NCBI GenBank assembly: GCA_049975505.1
Contig: JBNGCY010000036.1
Coordinates: 1-24,685 of the forward strand
Source of the DNA: JAIVHC01 sp049975505
GTDB taxonomy: Bacteria; Desulfobacterota; Desulfuromonadia; Desulfuromonadales; Desulfuromonadaceae
Direction of reading: 5' to 3'
Length of the DNA: 24,685 bases
The notes beneath the pieces are model-generated. The model saw only the letters and a list, made by a program, of their open reading frames with translations, searched no databases and was not told the DNA's origin. This document shows positions 14,740 to 24,323 of the stretch, in pieces. Position numbers and translations under genes: made by a program. The number at the start of each line of letters is the position of its first letter. The first letter of the stretch is position 1.

Positions 14740-15240
14740 ATGCGCACAAACAACGGCCAGGGCAACAGAAACGATAAGCTGATCAAAGAGGAGATCCATG
14801 ACCCTTACATGAAACGGAGCAAACCCGTTTCTCCCACCGTTTGTCCGGAATGTGGAGCGGTGTTCATCAACGGCAGATGGCAATGGCTCGACAGGGTTGA
14901 GCCTAACGCCAATCAGGAACTCTGCCCGGCGTGCCAGCGTATCCGCGATAATGTTCCTGCCGGAATACTCACCCTCAAAGGGGATTTTCTCAGTGCGCAC
15001 CGGGATGAAATCATGCGCCTGATTGAAAACAAGGTGGAGGTGCAGAAGGCCGACCATCCGATGAAACGCATAATGACTCTGGAGGAGGCTGAAGACGGCA
15101 GCACCATCGTCACCTTTACCGACACCCATCTGCCCAGAGGCGTAGGGCAGGCAATTCAGAGCGCCTACGGTGGCGACCTCGAAATTCAGTACCCTGAAGA
15201 TGCACAAATTGTGCGGGTATACTGGGAGCGCCAAGCCTGA
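14740..15240 (+). CDS. BCAM0308-family zinc-ribbon protein
   Basis: The 166-residue soluble protein has a zinc ribbon formed by CPEC (35-38) and CPAC (62-65), followed by an alpha/beta domain to the C-terminus (about 75-166). The opening RTNNGQGNRNDKLIKEEIHDPY and the GRWQW between the Cys pairs are typical of the BCAM0308 family as I recall it; its function is not established and a resemblance to NMD3-type ribbons has been noted. The segment after the ribbon (about 78-92) reads as ILTLKGDFLSAHRDEI. CGGAGG lies eight bases before the ATG. It appears to be a single-gene unit ended by the hairpin at 15268-15302. Confidence 0.72.
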   Translation: MRTNNGQGNRNDKLIKEEIHDPYMKRSKPVSPTVCPECGAVFINGRWQWLDRVEPNANQELCPACQRIRDNVPAGILTLKGDFLSAHRDEIMRLIENKVEVQKADHPMKRIMTLEEAEDGSTIVTFTDTHLPRGVGQAIQSAYGGDLEIQYPEDAQIVRVYWERQA

Positions 15241-15267
15241 TGGCATCGAGACTATCATGTATTCAGC

Positions 15268-15302
15268 CATGAATGCCGCAGTGAATTTCCGCGGCATTCA
15301 TG
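15268..15302 (+). terminator. Perfect 12-bp hairpin after the zinc-ribbon gene
   Basis: CATGAATGCCGC (15268-15279) pairs exactly with GCGGCATTCATG (15291-15302) across an 11-base loop, 28 bases after the stop codon. The following TTCTGCC is only slightly T-rich. It is probably the transcription end or a 3' mRNA-stabilising hairpin. The remainder to 15523 shows no gene. Confidence 0.65.
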
Positions 15303-15525
15303 TTCTGCCATCCATTCTTATCTATCGCACCCGTCCGGCGGTGATTCTTGCAAAACACGCCGCACTCATCTACACTCGATCCTGTGCAAATATTTTGTAA
15401 AGTTATCCAGGCAAAAAACGTTTGAAACTTTTCATCCCACTGACAGCGCAAATCCTGAGATACCGTTCAGCGAATATACCGACGTGATTGGATGTGGATT
15501 AATTGTTTTTCACCCTTTGATTTAT

Positions 15526-15530
15526 GGGAG
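15526..15530 (+). promoter_or_regulatory. Ribosome binding site deciding a GTG start for the dehydrogenase
   Basis: GGGAG at 15526-15530 lies eight bases before a GTG at 15539-15541, the usual spacing. The first in-frame ATG at 15524 has no purine-rich sequence upstream and would itself be part of this site, so the GTG is preferred. Confidence 0.6.
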
Positions 15531-15538
15531 CCGGATCA

Positions 15539-18500
15539 GTGAATACTTCAGCAGACCAACAGGAAATCGTATGCGAATTCAAGGATAAGTTGAACCAGGT
15601 TCGAGTTCTGTTTTCTAAGGAAATTCCGGATTCTGAGGAACTCTCCCGGATTGAGTCCTTTATTGAGCTGCTGCTTGACAATGCTGTCCCCGCGGATCTG
15701 GCTCAGCTTGAAGTACCCGCGCTTAAAAAGCTGTGCCGGGATATAGTCAGCCATATCAATGAACGTAAAGGTGAACTCGGGGTCTGGTTCTTCCCTGTTC
15801 AGCGTCAGGATCAGGGGATACTGGTATGCAGTTGCAAAGAAGCCCCGTTTCTGCTTGATTCCCTGTTGCTGCTGTTGCGCCGCCAGCGCCTGTGCTGGCA
15901 GGTAATAACCCATCTGCGCCTGAAGGTAACCCGTGACGGCGATGGGAATATCAGTTCCTTAAAGGATGCAAAGCTGGGGATAGCCAACGAATCCCTCCTT
16001 ATTGTCCAGAGTGAGGGCACGGCCGGATCGGATGAAATGCTGGAGAATATCCATCACGTCCTGGCGGATGTGCTGCGTGTTGCCAATGATCGCGATGCAT
16101 TGCAGAAAACCCTTGGAGACCTGCAACCTGAGGCTGAAGCAGCCGGTTACGCCAGTTTCTGGCGCTGGCTTACCGACGATAACTTTGTCCCCCTCTCTTA
16201 CCGCCAACTTAAATTGACAACCCTGGATGACAGCCCCGGAATAGAGCTGGTGGAAGGAACCGAGCTGGGGATATCTGTGGATCCAGCGTATAACCGCCTC
16301 ACCTCGCCACAGAAATACACCCACTGCGATGCGCGCCTCCAGGCGTGCATAACCCAGAAGGACACCCTGGCAGTAACCCAGAGCGGCAAACCCAGCCCTG
16401 TCTGGCGCGATGAGCTTCTGACCTATATCTCCCTGCGGGGGAAAAACAACCGTGGAGAAGAGATAGTCCACGATATTGCCGGACTCTATACCCAGCATTC
16501 GCGTGGAACGTCAGCACTGGATATTGCTGAACTGCGCACCAAGGTGAAACAGGCTCTGACCGGCCTGGGGATAGCACCGGAAAGTTATAACTACCGCAAA
16601 ACTCAGGATCTTCTTGCAACCTTCCCTATCACCGAATTGTTCTTCCTTAGCCTGGAACAACTCCAGGTGATTATTAAATCTCTGCTGTTTTTCCACCGCT
16701 CCAGTGTGCGCACCGTCATGCTGGATCACGATTACGGGCGCCTCAATCTGCTTCTTATCATACCGCGTTCCCTGAATCCGAGTGCAGATTTCTCTTCGCT
16801 TGAATCCTACATGAAGCGCCTGTGTTCAGCGGATACTCTGAGCTCACGTATCCTGCATCTGGATGCCGAACATTTCATCGTCCAAGTGCAGCTCATCGGC
16901 GCGGAGATAGAATCCAACCCCGACCTGGCAGTGCTCAGCGAACGCCTCACGGAAAAACTGCGCAGCTGGGAACAGAAACTGCGCCAGGAGCTGATCCTGC
17001 TTAAAGGAAGTAAAAAAGGGATGGAGTTGTGGCAGATATACCGCCACGCCTTCTGCACCAACTACCGCGCGCGGGTTTCGCCGAAAATGTGCATCAACGA
17101 TATCAACATGCTTGAGCGGGTGCGCGAAGACAGGCAGGAACACATCAATATGTGGAAGTCACCCCACTCCGATCTGCGCTGTTTCCTGAAATTTTACAGC
17201 ACCACGCATGATTATCTCAATGAACTCATGCCCCTGCTCGTCAATCTCGACCTCACTATCAGTGAAGAGGTTGACTTCATCGTGCGCCTGCCTGAATCCA
17301 AAATCTACATCAAGAGTTTCAGCGTGCTGAACCAGCTCCCCGATGGTGCGGATCTGCTCAATCTCAAAAACAACCTGGTCGATACCCTGGTTGCGGTGCG
17401 TCAGGACCGCGCCGAGAATGACTATCTGAATCGTCTGGTGGTCCGCACCGGAATGGACTGGCAGCAGATAGATGTGTTTCGTACCTACCGCAACTACTAT
17501 TTTCAGCTTGGCTCTCCGTTTACCAAGCGTACCGTGGCGTTTGCCCTCATCAACCACCCGCGTGCAACCAACGCCCTTTACAGCTACTTCGAAGCCCGTT
17601 TCAAACCCGAAGATAAATGGACCGACCCCATGACACGCGAGGAGGAAGCTCTCTCGCCGGCGCGCATGGAATTGATAGAGAGCCTCAACGAGGTAGACAA
17701 CATCAACGAAGACCGTATTCTGCGCACCATGTTCAACCTCATCGACTCCACAGTGCGCACCAACTTCTTTGTGCGCCGCAACATGGAAGACTACTTCATC
17801 TCCATCAAGATCAGTTCCATCGGTATTTCCGAAATGCCGGCGCCGCGTCCGATGTTCGAGGTATATGTCCACAATGCAGACATGGAGGGGATTCATCTGC
17901 GTGGTGGCAAGGTCGCGCGCGGCGGTATCCGCTGGTCGGATCGCCCGGATGACTTCCGCACCGAGATTCTGGGGCTGATGAAAACCCAGATGACCAAAAA
18001 CACCCTGATTGTACCAGTGGGCTCAAAAGGTGGATTTGTGGTTAAAACCCCCTTTGAAGAGCGTGAAGCCGGGATGGAGCTTTCAAAGCGCGCGTATCAG
18101 ACCCTGATGCGCGGCCTGTTGGATCTGACCGACAACCGCAAAGGTGGAGACATTATAACCCCTGAAAATATCGTATGCTACGACGAACAGGATCCGTACC
18201 TGGTGGTAGCGGCAGACAAGGGTACCGCGCACCTGTCGGATACGGCCAACGCCATCAGCGCCGAATACGATTTCTGGCTTGATGACGGTTTTGCCAGCGG
18301 CGGTTCGCAGGGATACGATCACAAGGAGCTCGGGATTACCGCACGCGGAGCATGGGTAAGCGTACAGCGCCATTTCCGCGAAATGGAAATCGACATTCAG
18401 AATGAGTACTTTACCGTGGTGGGGATCGGAGATATGAGCGGCGATGTGTTCGGCAACGGCATGCTCCTTTCTGAACACATCAGACTGCTGGCAGCCTTCA

Positions 18501-20275
18501 ACCACCGGCATATATTCCTCGACCCTGATCCGGATCCGGCGCGCAGCTTTACCGAACGCAAACGCCTGTTTGAACTCCCGCGCAGCGGCTGGAATGACTA
18601 TAACTCCAGCCTGATCTCTCAGGGAGGCGGGGTATTTGAGCGCCACGCAAAAGACATCCCCCTTTCACCCGAGGTACAGAAATGGCTGGGTGTACGTCAC
18701 GCTTCCGTGGATGGAGACACTCTGATTCAGATGCTTCTTCAGGCCCCGGTGGATCTGCTGTGGAACGGCGGCATCGGTACCTATGTCAAGCACTCGCAGG
18801 AGAGCAACGCCGATGTCGGAGATCGCGCCAACGACAACGTACGTGTGGACGGCAACAGACTCAGAGCCAAAGTGGTCGGAGAAGGGGGCAACCTCGGTTT
18901 CACCCAGCTGGGGCGCATCGAATACGCCCTCAACGGCGGACGCATTAACACCGACGCCGTGGACAATTCCGGCGGGGTAGACTGCTCCGACCACGAAGTC
19001 AACCTCAAAATTTTCATGCAGTACCTCAAGGAACAGGGACAGATAGGCAGCGCTGAAGAACGCAATGCCCAGTTGCAGAACCTCACTGATGCAGTATGTG
19101 ATTCAGTTCTGCGCAATAACTACACTCAGAGCCTGGCACTGTCGCTGGATCAGATTCGCAATAATGAAGAAGTGGAGGTATTCAGCGATCTCGCCACCCG
19201 CCTGGAGGAGATCGGCCTGCTGAACCCTGAGAGCGAGGCGCTGCCAAAGGCAAAAGAGGTGCTGGGGCGTAAGCAGGGCTACACCCGCCCTGAACTGGCG
19301 ATTCTTCTCGCCTACAGCAAGATGAACATGTACAACGACCTGCTCGATTCGGACTATCTCGACAGTGAATTCGCCCTTGGATTTCTCGAAGAATACTACC
19401 CGCAGGAGCTGCGCGCCAGATACGCCGACTATCTGCACGGACATCCACTGCGGCGCGAAATCATCGCCACCATGATAACCAATCACATTATCGATCAATC
19501 CGGGGCGACCACGTGCTTTCGCCTCGCCAGACGCCACAACACCGAACTTATCGATGTGGTGCCGCAGTATCTCATTTACGACCGTATCCTCAAAGGCCCG
19601 GAGCTGCGAACAAAACTGTATGCCCTCGACAATAAAATGCCTGCAGATGAGCAGTATACCCAGCTGCTGAACCTGGAAAAAGCGCTGGCAACCATGTGCG
19701 ACTGGGCCATGCGTCAGGGAAATTGCGCCGATCCTGCATGTATCCCCGCGATGCAGGAATATCTGCGTGAATACCGCACCATACTCAGCAGTATTTTGAA
19801 CGCGGAACAGTGGCAGGAGTGCCGCGCTCAGGCGAAAACACTTACCAGCTACGGACTCGATGATGACACCGCCATGGAGTTGATCTCTCTGCCCTGCCTG
19901 GAGAACTTCATCCCCCTGGTGCAACTGCAGGAAAAAACCGGCGAGCAGCTCTACCCGCTGGCGGAAACCATGGCCGAAGCGATGCAGCATATACAGCTTG
20001 ACGCCATTCTTGCCGGTATCGATCAGGTTCCTCTGCGCGATCGCTGGGACAGACGCAGTAACCGCCTGCTCAAAAGCAGGTTCCAGCAGGAGATATTCTC
20101 GCTTATTGAAGAGGTGATGCGTAACTACAACGGCAATATCGACAGCCTGATATCCAGACAACGTCCCGCATTCATGCGGTTTAAGCGCTATCTAAAAATG
20201 CTGAGCGAAAAAAGCCACGCAACCTTCCATCCCTACATGGTAATCCTGGATCATCTACAGAAGATACTGCAATAG
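15539..20275 (+). CDS. gdhB: Large NAD-dependent glutamate dehydrogenase (GDH-1600 type)
   Basis: The protein of about 1,578 residues oxidises glutamate to 2-oxoglutarate and ammonia with NAD. It has the layout of the large class. A long N-terminal regulatory part with ACT-like segments occupies about 1-700. The catalytic domain follows, with PRPMFEVYVHNADMEG near 770-785, GGIRWSDRPDDFRTE near 795-809 and the lysine loop VGSKGGFVVK near 827-836. A Rossmann NAD-binding part contains VVGIGDMSGDVFGNGMLLSE near 960-980, and a long helical C-terminus completes it. Loop and length fit bacterial enzymes of 1,500-1,620 residues. No lesion was seen. A glutamate catabolic role is expected. The start is chosen at GTG 15539 because of GGGAG at 15526-15530; 15524 is the alternative. 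The symbol is the conventional one and its use varies between species. Confidence 0.9.
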   Translation: MNTSADQQEIVCEFKDKLNQVRVLFSKEIPDSEELSRIESFIELLLDNAVPADLAQLEVPALKKLCRDIVSHINERKGELGVWFFPVQRQDQGILVCSCKEAPFLLDSLLLLLRRQRLCWQVITHLRLKVTRDGDGNISSLKDAKLGIANESLLIVQSEGTAGSDEMLENIHHVLADVLRVANDRDALQKTLGDLQPEAEAAGYASFWRWLTDDNFVPLSYRQLKLTTLDDSPGIELVEGTELGISVDPAYNRLTSPQKYTHCDARLQACITQKDTLAVTQSGKPSPVWRDELLTYISLRGKNNRGEEIVHDIAGLYTQHSRGTSALDIAELRTKVKQALTGLGIAPESYNYRKTQDLLATFPITELFFLSLEQLQVIIKSLLFFHRSSVRTVMLDHDYGRLNLLLIIPRSLNPSADFSSLESYMKRLCSADTLSSRILHLDAEHFIVQVQLIGAEIESNPDLAVLSERLTEKLRSWEQKLRQELILLKGSKKGMELWQIYRHAFCTNYRARVSPKMCINDINMLERVREDRQEHINMWKSPHSDLRCFLKFYSTTHDYLNELMPLLVNLDLTISEEVDFIVRLPESKIYIKSFSVLNQLPDGADLLNLKNNLVDTLVAVRQDRAENDYLNRLVVRTGMDWQQIDVFRTYRNYYFQLGSPFTKRTVAFALINHPRATNALYSYFEARFKPEDKWTDPMTREEEALSPARMELIESLNEVDNINEDRILRTMFNLIDSTVRTNFFVRRNMEDYFISIKISSIGISEMPAPRPMFEVYVHNADMEGIHLRGGKVARGGIRWSDRPDDFRTEILGLMKTQMTKNTLIVPVGSKGGFVVKTPFEEREAGMELSKRAYQTLMRGLLDLTDNRKGGDIITPENIVCYDEQDPYLVVAADKGTAHLSDTANAISAEYDFWLDDGFASGGSQGYDHKELGITARGAWVSVQRHFREMEIDIQNEYFTVVGIGDMSGDVFGNGMLLSEHIRLLAAFNHRHIFLDPDPDPARSFTERKRLFELPRSGWNDYNSSLISQGGGVFERHAKDIPLSPEVQKWLGVRHASVDGDTLIQMLLQAPVDLLWNGGIGTYVKHSQESNADVGDRANDNVRVDGNRLRAKVVGEGGNLGFTQLGRIEYALNGGRINTDAVDNSGGVDCSDHEVNLKIFMQYLKEQGQIGSAEERNAQLQNLTDAVCDSVLRNNYTQSLALSLDQIRNNEEVEVFSDLATRLEEIGLLNPESEALPKAKEVLGRKQGYTRPELAILLAYSKMNMYNDLLDSDYLDSEFALGFLEEYYPQELRARYADYLHGHPLRREIIATMITNHIIDQSGATTCFRLARRHNTELIDVVPQYLIYDRILKGPELRTKLYALDNKMPADEQYTQLLNLEKALATMCDWAMRQGNCADPACIPAMQEYLREYRTILSSILNAEQWQECRAQAKTLTSYGLDDDTAMELISLPCLENFIPLVQLQEKTGEQLYPLAETMAEAMQHIQLDAILAGIDQVPLRDRWDRRSNRLLKSRFQQEIFSLIEEVMRNYNGNIDSLISRQRPAFMRFKRYLKMLSEKSHATFHPYMVILDHLQKILQ

Positions 20276-20310
20276 CTTTATTTACCCTCAACTACAACGG
20301 AAATACTGAT

Positions 20311-21114
20311 ATGCCTAAACAAAAAACAGTTATTGACATACAAAAACTCTATAATGAAAACACTAAAATCACAGTGCTGACTGCATATGACTACCCCTTT
20401 GCCCGCATTATGGATGAAGCGGGGATCGATATGATTCTCGTGGGCGACTCTCTGGGCAGCACCGTAGCCGGTTACGACACCACCCTGCCGGTGACCATGG
20501 AAGAAATGCTCTACCATACGCGCTATGTGGTGCGCGGCACCAACAGCGCTCTGGTAATCAGTGATATGCCTTTCATGTCATATCAGGCCGATGTACGCGA
20601 TGCGTGCCTCAACGCCGGGCGCTTGGTCAAGGAAGGGGGTGCCCACGCAGTTAAACTCGAAGGCGGCGAAAATATCGCCGAAACAATCGCCGCTATAGTC
20701 AATATGGATGTTCCCGTGGTGGGGCACATCGGCCTTACCCCGCAATCGATCCACCGCATGGGGGGATTCAAGGTTCAGGGGCGTAAGGATGAGCAGGCCA
20801 GGCAGCTCCTCGCCGATGCGAAGGCCGTCGAGGAAGCTGGTGCCTTCGCCCTGACCCTCGAGGGGATTCCCGCCTCGCTGGCCAAAGAGATAACCGCAAG
20901 CATCAGCATCCCCACCATCGGCATCGGCGCCGGGCCTGACTGTTCCGGGCAGGTACTGGTGATCCACGATATCCTCGGCTTATGTGAGAAATACTCGCCC
21001 AAGTTTGTCAAACGCTATGCGGATATATCCGAAATCATCCGCACCAGCGTAGACAGCTATATCCGTGATGTGCGTGAGGGCGCATTCCCCGCAGCCGAGC
21101 ACTGTTTCAAATAG
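20311..21114 (+). CDS. panB: 3-methyl-2-oxobutanoate hydroxymethyltransferase
   Basis: PanB (267 residues) makes ketopantoate from 2-oxoisovalerate and 5,10-methylene-tetrahydrofolate, the first committed step to pantothenate and CoA. The magnesium ligands Asp46 (VGDSLG), Asp85 (ISDMPF) and Glu117 (KLEGG), and the catalytic Glu184 (TLEGIP), are all present. So are GHIGLTPQ and the ending IPTIGIGAGPDCSGQVLV. Length and order of motifs match the family. It opens the pan operon 35 bases after the dehydrogenase; there is CGGAA before the ATG. PanC follows after 22 bases. Confidence 0.95.
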   Translation: MPKQKTVIDIQKLYNENTKITVLTAYDYPFARIMDEAGIDMILVGDSLGSTVAGYDTTLPVTMEEMLYHTRYVVRGTNSALVISDMPFMSYQADVRDACLNAGRLVKEGGAHAVKLEGGENIAETIAAIVNMDVPVVGHIGLTPQSIHRMGGFKVQGRKDEQARQLLADAKAVEEAGAFALTLEGIPASLAKEITASISIPTIGIGAGPDCSGQVLVIHDILGLCEKYSPKFVKRYADISEIIRTSVDSYIRDVREGAFPAAEHCFK

Positions 21115-21136
21115 CATGTGAAAGGATAAACTCATA

Positions 21137-21991
21137 ATGGAAACCATTCGCCAGGTGGATGCGATGCAAAAACGCGCCCTTGCTCTCAGGGAGGCAGGGA
21201 AGCGGATCGCCTTTGTGCCCACCATGGGTTATCTGCATGAAGGGCATCTGTCGCTGGTGCGTGCCGCCCGCACCCACGGTGATGTGGTGGTGCTCTCCAT
21301 CTTCGTGAATCCCACCCAGTTCGGAGCCGGAGAGGATTTTGAAAGCTATCCGCGCGACCTCGGGCGCGACAGTACCATGGCCCGGGATGCAGGAGTGGAC
21401 ATCATCTTTGCACCGGAAGCCGCAGACATGTATCCTGCGGGTTACGCTACCACTGTCCACGTGGAGGGGATCACCGAAACCCTGTGTGGGGCCAGTCGTC
21501 CGGGGCATTTTGTCGGGGTTACCACAGTGGTAAGCAAACTGTTTGGCATTGTACAGCCCCATGCCGCCCTGTTCGGGATGAAGGATTTTCAACAGCTCGC
21601 GGTGGTGCGGCGCATGACCATGGATCTGAACATGCCCGTTGAAGTCGTCGGCATACCCATTGTGCGCGAGGATGACGGCTTGGCCATGAGTTCACGCAAC
21701 AAGTATCTGAGTCCGGAAATGCGCTCTCAGGCTCTGGCGTTGGCGGATGCTATGCGCAGCGCGATCGCAGCCGCCCTCAAGGGGGAAAGCAGTGCCGCAG
21801 AACTGATCACCATGGTGAAGCAGCGCATTGAACAGGAAAAAGATGCGCGCATCGACTACGTGGAAATCTGCAACGATACCAGCCTGAAGCCGGCCTCCAG
21901 GGTGGATGAGCATTCAGTTCTGCTTCTGGCGGTGTTTTTCGGTTCCACCCGCCTTATCGACAACCACTATCTTATGCAGCCTCTGGACTGA
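21137..21991 (+). CDS. panC: Pantothenate synthetase
   Basis: PanC (284 residues) joins pantoate and beta-alanine with ATP. The nucleotidyltransferase motif PTMGYLHEGHLSLV (29-42) holds the HxGH signature (HEGH). The pantoate-binding SIFVNPTQFG follows, and the KMSKS-like region appears as AMSSRN (about 184-189). GMKDFQQLAVVRRM is typical. AAGGA lies upstream of the ATG. The stop TGA shares its last base with the ATG of the next gene (TGATG), so translation is coupled. Together with panB it gives the two-enzyme pantothenate branch; panD is not in this window. Confidence 0.95.
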   Translation: METIRQVDAMQKRALALREAGKRIAFVPTMGYLHEGHLSLVRAARTHGDVVVLSIFVNPTQFGAGEDFESYPRDLGRDSTMARDAGVDIIFAPEAADMYPAGYATTVHVEGITETLCGASRPGHFVGVTTVVSKLFGIVQPHAALFGMKDFQQLAVVRRMTMDLNMPVEVVGIPIVREDDGLAMSSRNKYLSPEMRSQALALADAMRSAIAAALKGESSAAELITMVKQRIEQEKDARIDYVEICNDTSLKPASRVDEHSVLLLAVFFGSTRLIDNHYLMQPLD

Positions 21992-23295
21992 TGAACATCC
22001 ATCTGTATCGCAGTCGTTACCTTGTACCCATTGAAGCAGATCCCCTGAAAGACAGCGCTCTGGCGGTAAAGCACGGGCGTATTGTGGCTCTTGGCAGACA
22101 TGCGGAGCTGGAGCGCCGTTTTCCCCATGCTCCCAGTACCGATTTCGGCGATTCCATCCTTCTGCCGGCTCTGATCAACGCCCACACCCATCTGGAGCTC
22201 AGCCATTTCCCGCAGTGGCAGCAACAGAGTGAGTCCTGCATCCACGCCAGGGAAACCGAGGGATATCGTGGCTTTACAGACTGGATTCTCCACCTGATCA
22301 GGATCAAGCAACAACTCGGGCGCGATGCCGAAATATACCGCAGCGCATGGCATACCGGCCTGCATCTGGCGCAGTGCGCCGGAACCGGGTACATCGGTGA
22401 TATCCTTACCACTCCGGAACTCAGCGAAACCGCAGCCGGATCTCTGCCCGGTCGCAGCTTCGTCGAAATCATCGGCCAGGATCCTGCTCAGGTTCACGCC
22501 CGTCTCCAACATCTGGAACACTGGATGGAGCACGCACCGCACGCCCTGTGGGGCGCCGCCCCCCATGCGCCCTATACCCTGAGTCAGGACATGCTTAAAC
22601 TCTGCTTCAGAACCGCCACCGCCCACAAGCTGCCCAGCTCCATCCACCTGGGTGAATCGGATGAAGAGGTTGAACTTCTCACCGCGTCTGCCGGACCTAT
22701 GGCTGAAAAACTCTATCCGTATGTGCACTGGGAACACTATCTGGATCCACCGCGGCGCATGCGCCCCCTGGAGTGTCTGCAAAACGCCGGAGGCCTGCGC
22801 CCCGACACCCTGCTGGTACATGGAGTACATCTCAATCAGAACGAGATCAAAGCCGTAGCTGCGAGCGGAGCCAGCGTAGCCCTGTGTCCGCGTTCCAATT
22901 CACGCCTGCACTGCGGCAAGGCCCCGGTCAACGCATACCTGGATGCCGGGGTCAATCTCGCCCTCGGCACTGACAGCCTCGCAAGCAACAGTTCCTTATC
23001 GATCTGGGATGAAATGGCTTTTGCACTTCAGTGGTTTGATGGAGACCTTGCGCCGAAGCAGCTTCTGGATATGGCTACCCGGGGCGGCGCCCGGGCACTC
23101 GGCCTGAATGATGACGGCACTCTTGCACCAGGCAGGCGCGCCACCTTCGTGGTTGTATCCCCCCCTGCCCTGCCCGATCTGGAGGACATAGCGGAGTTTC
23201 TGTGTCAGTCGCGGCGCGGACGTGAGATTACCGCCCTGTATCGGGACGGAAACAGAATCGACCTTTCCACCTGCAATGAGGATAAAACGGTATGA
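21991..23295 (+). CDS. Amidohydrolase-superfamily deaminase
   Basis: The 434-residue metal-dependent hydrolase is of the cytosine/guanine/TrzA-AtzB branch. Metal ligands are visible: His65 and His67 (HTHLE), His219 (HLGE, with catalytic Glu222), His277 (LVHGVH) and Asp328 (LGTDS). CPRSN at 299-303 and GTDSLASNSSLSIWDEM at 326-342 are typical. The ending carries the small beta-barrel half of the amidohydrolase fold (AGRRATFVVV-like). A candidate function is aminodeoxyfutalosine deamination in futalosine-type menaquinone synthesis, but other purine or aromatic amine substrates are possible; the window gives no other men/mqn genes. It overlaps panC by one base and the next gene by four. Confidence 0.8.
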   Translation: MNIHLYRSRYLVPIEADPLKDSALAVKHGRIVALGRHAELERRFPHAPSTDFGDSILLPALINAHTHLELSHFPQWQQQSESCIHARETEGYRGFTDWILHLIRIKQQLGRDAEIYRSAWHTGLHLAQCAGTGYIGDILTTPELSETAAGSLPGRSFVEIIGQDPAQVHARLQHLEHWMEHAPHALWGAAPHAPYTLSQDMLKLCFRTATAHKLPSSIHLGESDEEVELLTASAGPMAEKLYPYVHWEHYLDPPRRMRPLECLQNAGGLRPDTLLVHGVHLNQNEIKAVAASGASVALCPRSNSRLHCGKAPVNAYLDAGVNLALGTDSLASNSSLSIWDEMAFALQWFDGDLAPKQLLDMATRGGARALGLNDDGTLAPGRRATFVVVSPPALPDLEDIAEFLCQSRRGREITALYRDGNRIDLSTCNEDKTV

Positions 23296-23804
23296 ACGAG
23301 AGCATAAAACAATTCTTTCACCAGTTTTTCCACCCGCAGCGTATAATTGAAGAGAAAGGCACAGTGGTGGAGATCAGGCCCAAGCGCCTCGCCATCGTGG
23401 AATGTGCAAGCAAAAGTGCCTGCTCCGGATGTGGCGCAGCGGGAAACTGCTGTCAGAGCGGCCCCGGCGCGAACACCCGCCGCATTATGGCGGACAACAT
23501 CCCCTGTGCGCGCGTTGGTGATAACGTCAGGGTGGAAATCGAGACCAGCGCCGGGATCCTCGATTCTGAAAGTGTGCAGTATATCGTGGCCTTTGTAATG
23601 CTTGCACTCGGGCTCGGGCTCGGTTATGGTATCGCCTCTATCATCGCTGTAGGGATGCCCGCAGCCGCATTGAGCGTACTGATGGGGCTCGCCTTCATGT
23701 GCGGAGCCCTGGGAATCCTGCGTTTCGGGCGCAAAGCAGTAGTGCAGACCGCCCTGGCCAGAATTGTTGAGATTGAACAAATCAACCCTGAAGACAAAGC
23801 ATAA
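23292..23804 (+). CDS. RseC/MucC-family membrane protein (SoxR-reducing type)
   Basis: The 170-residue product has an N-terminal cytoplasmic part with the family's Cys cluster, Cys38, Cys44, Cys47, Cys53 and Cys54 (CASKSACSGCGAAGNCC). Two membrane helices follow at about 96-118 and 123-145, then a short C-terminal tail. RseC proteins act with Rnf/Rsx complexes in reducing SoxR, or modulate sigma-E signalling; Cys residues may ligate a metal or Fe-S cluster. It starts in the ATGA overlap with the amidohydrolase gene and precedes smpB by five bases, so it is part of the same operon. The exact partner in this organism is unknown; no rnf genes are in the window. Confidence 0.8.
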   Translation: MNESIKQFFHQFFHPQRIIEEKGTVVEIRPKRLAIVECASKSACSGCGAAGNCCQSGPGANTRRIMADNIPCARVGDNVRVEIETSAGILDSESVQYIVAFVMLALGLGLGYGIASIIAVGMPAAALSVLMGLAFMCGALGILRFGRKAVVQTALARIVEIEQINPEDKA

Positions 23805-23809
23805 CCTCT

Positions 23810-24268
23810 ATGGGCATTAAGATCATTGCAACAAATAAAAAAGCCTATCACGACTACTTCATTGACGAAGTATACGAGGCCGGCATCGCCCTGCAGGGCA
23901 CCGAGGTAAAATCCCTGCGCCTGGGCAATGTCAACCTGAAGGAATCGTTCTGTCGCATCAAGGACGGCGAAGTGTTCATCAATAACATGCATATCAGCCC
24001 CTACGAACTCGGCAATCGGGAGAACCACGATCCCACCCGGGTGCGGAAACTTCTCCTCCACCGACGCGAAATCGACAAACTCACGCGTAAAAGTGAGGAA
24101 AAGGGGTTGACACTCGTACCTACCAGGATCTACTTTAAGAATAGTCTCGTAAAGCTCGAAATTGGCGTGGGTAAAGGGAAAAAGCACTACGACAAACGCG
24201 AAACCCTGAAACGCAAACAGGCGCAACGCGAAGTGGAAAAAGCGATTAAAGATAATCTCAATCGCTGA
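23810..24268 (+). CDS. smpB: SsrA-binding protein SmpB
   Basis: The 152-residue protein binds tmRNA and is required to rescue stalled ribosomes. Conserved segments are NKKAYHDYFI (10-19), GIALQGTEVKSLR (25-37), ISPYELGNRENHDPTR (63-78), KLLLHRREI and the C-terminal basic tail YDKRETLKRKQAQREVEK, whose last residues insert into the mRNA channel. Length and motif order are standard. It ends the pan operon and lies 55 bases upstream of its partner ssrA, a common pairing. The ribosome site is weak, suggesting coupling to the preceding gene. Confidence 0.97.
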   Translation: MGIKIIATNKKAYHDYFIDEVYEAGIALQGTEVKSLRLGNVNLKESFCRIKDGEVFINNMHISPYELGNRENHDPTRVRKLLLHRREIDKLTRKSEEKGLTLVPTRIYFKNSLVKLEIGVGKGKKHYDKRETLKRKQAQREVEKAIKDNLNR

Positions 24269-24323
24269 CGATAAGAACAGAAGAGAAATTCAAACGCTTC
24301 AAGCGTCAAACCATACATCCAAT

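Noticed and set aside
24289..24317. TTCAAA and CATACA with 17-base spacing as a promoter for ssrA
   Set aside because: The -10 match is poor; ssrA may have a promoter here but I cannot place it confidently.
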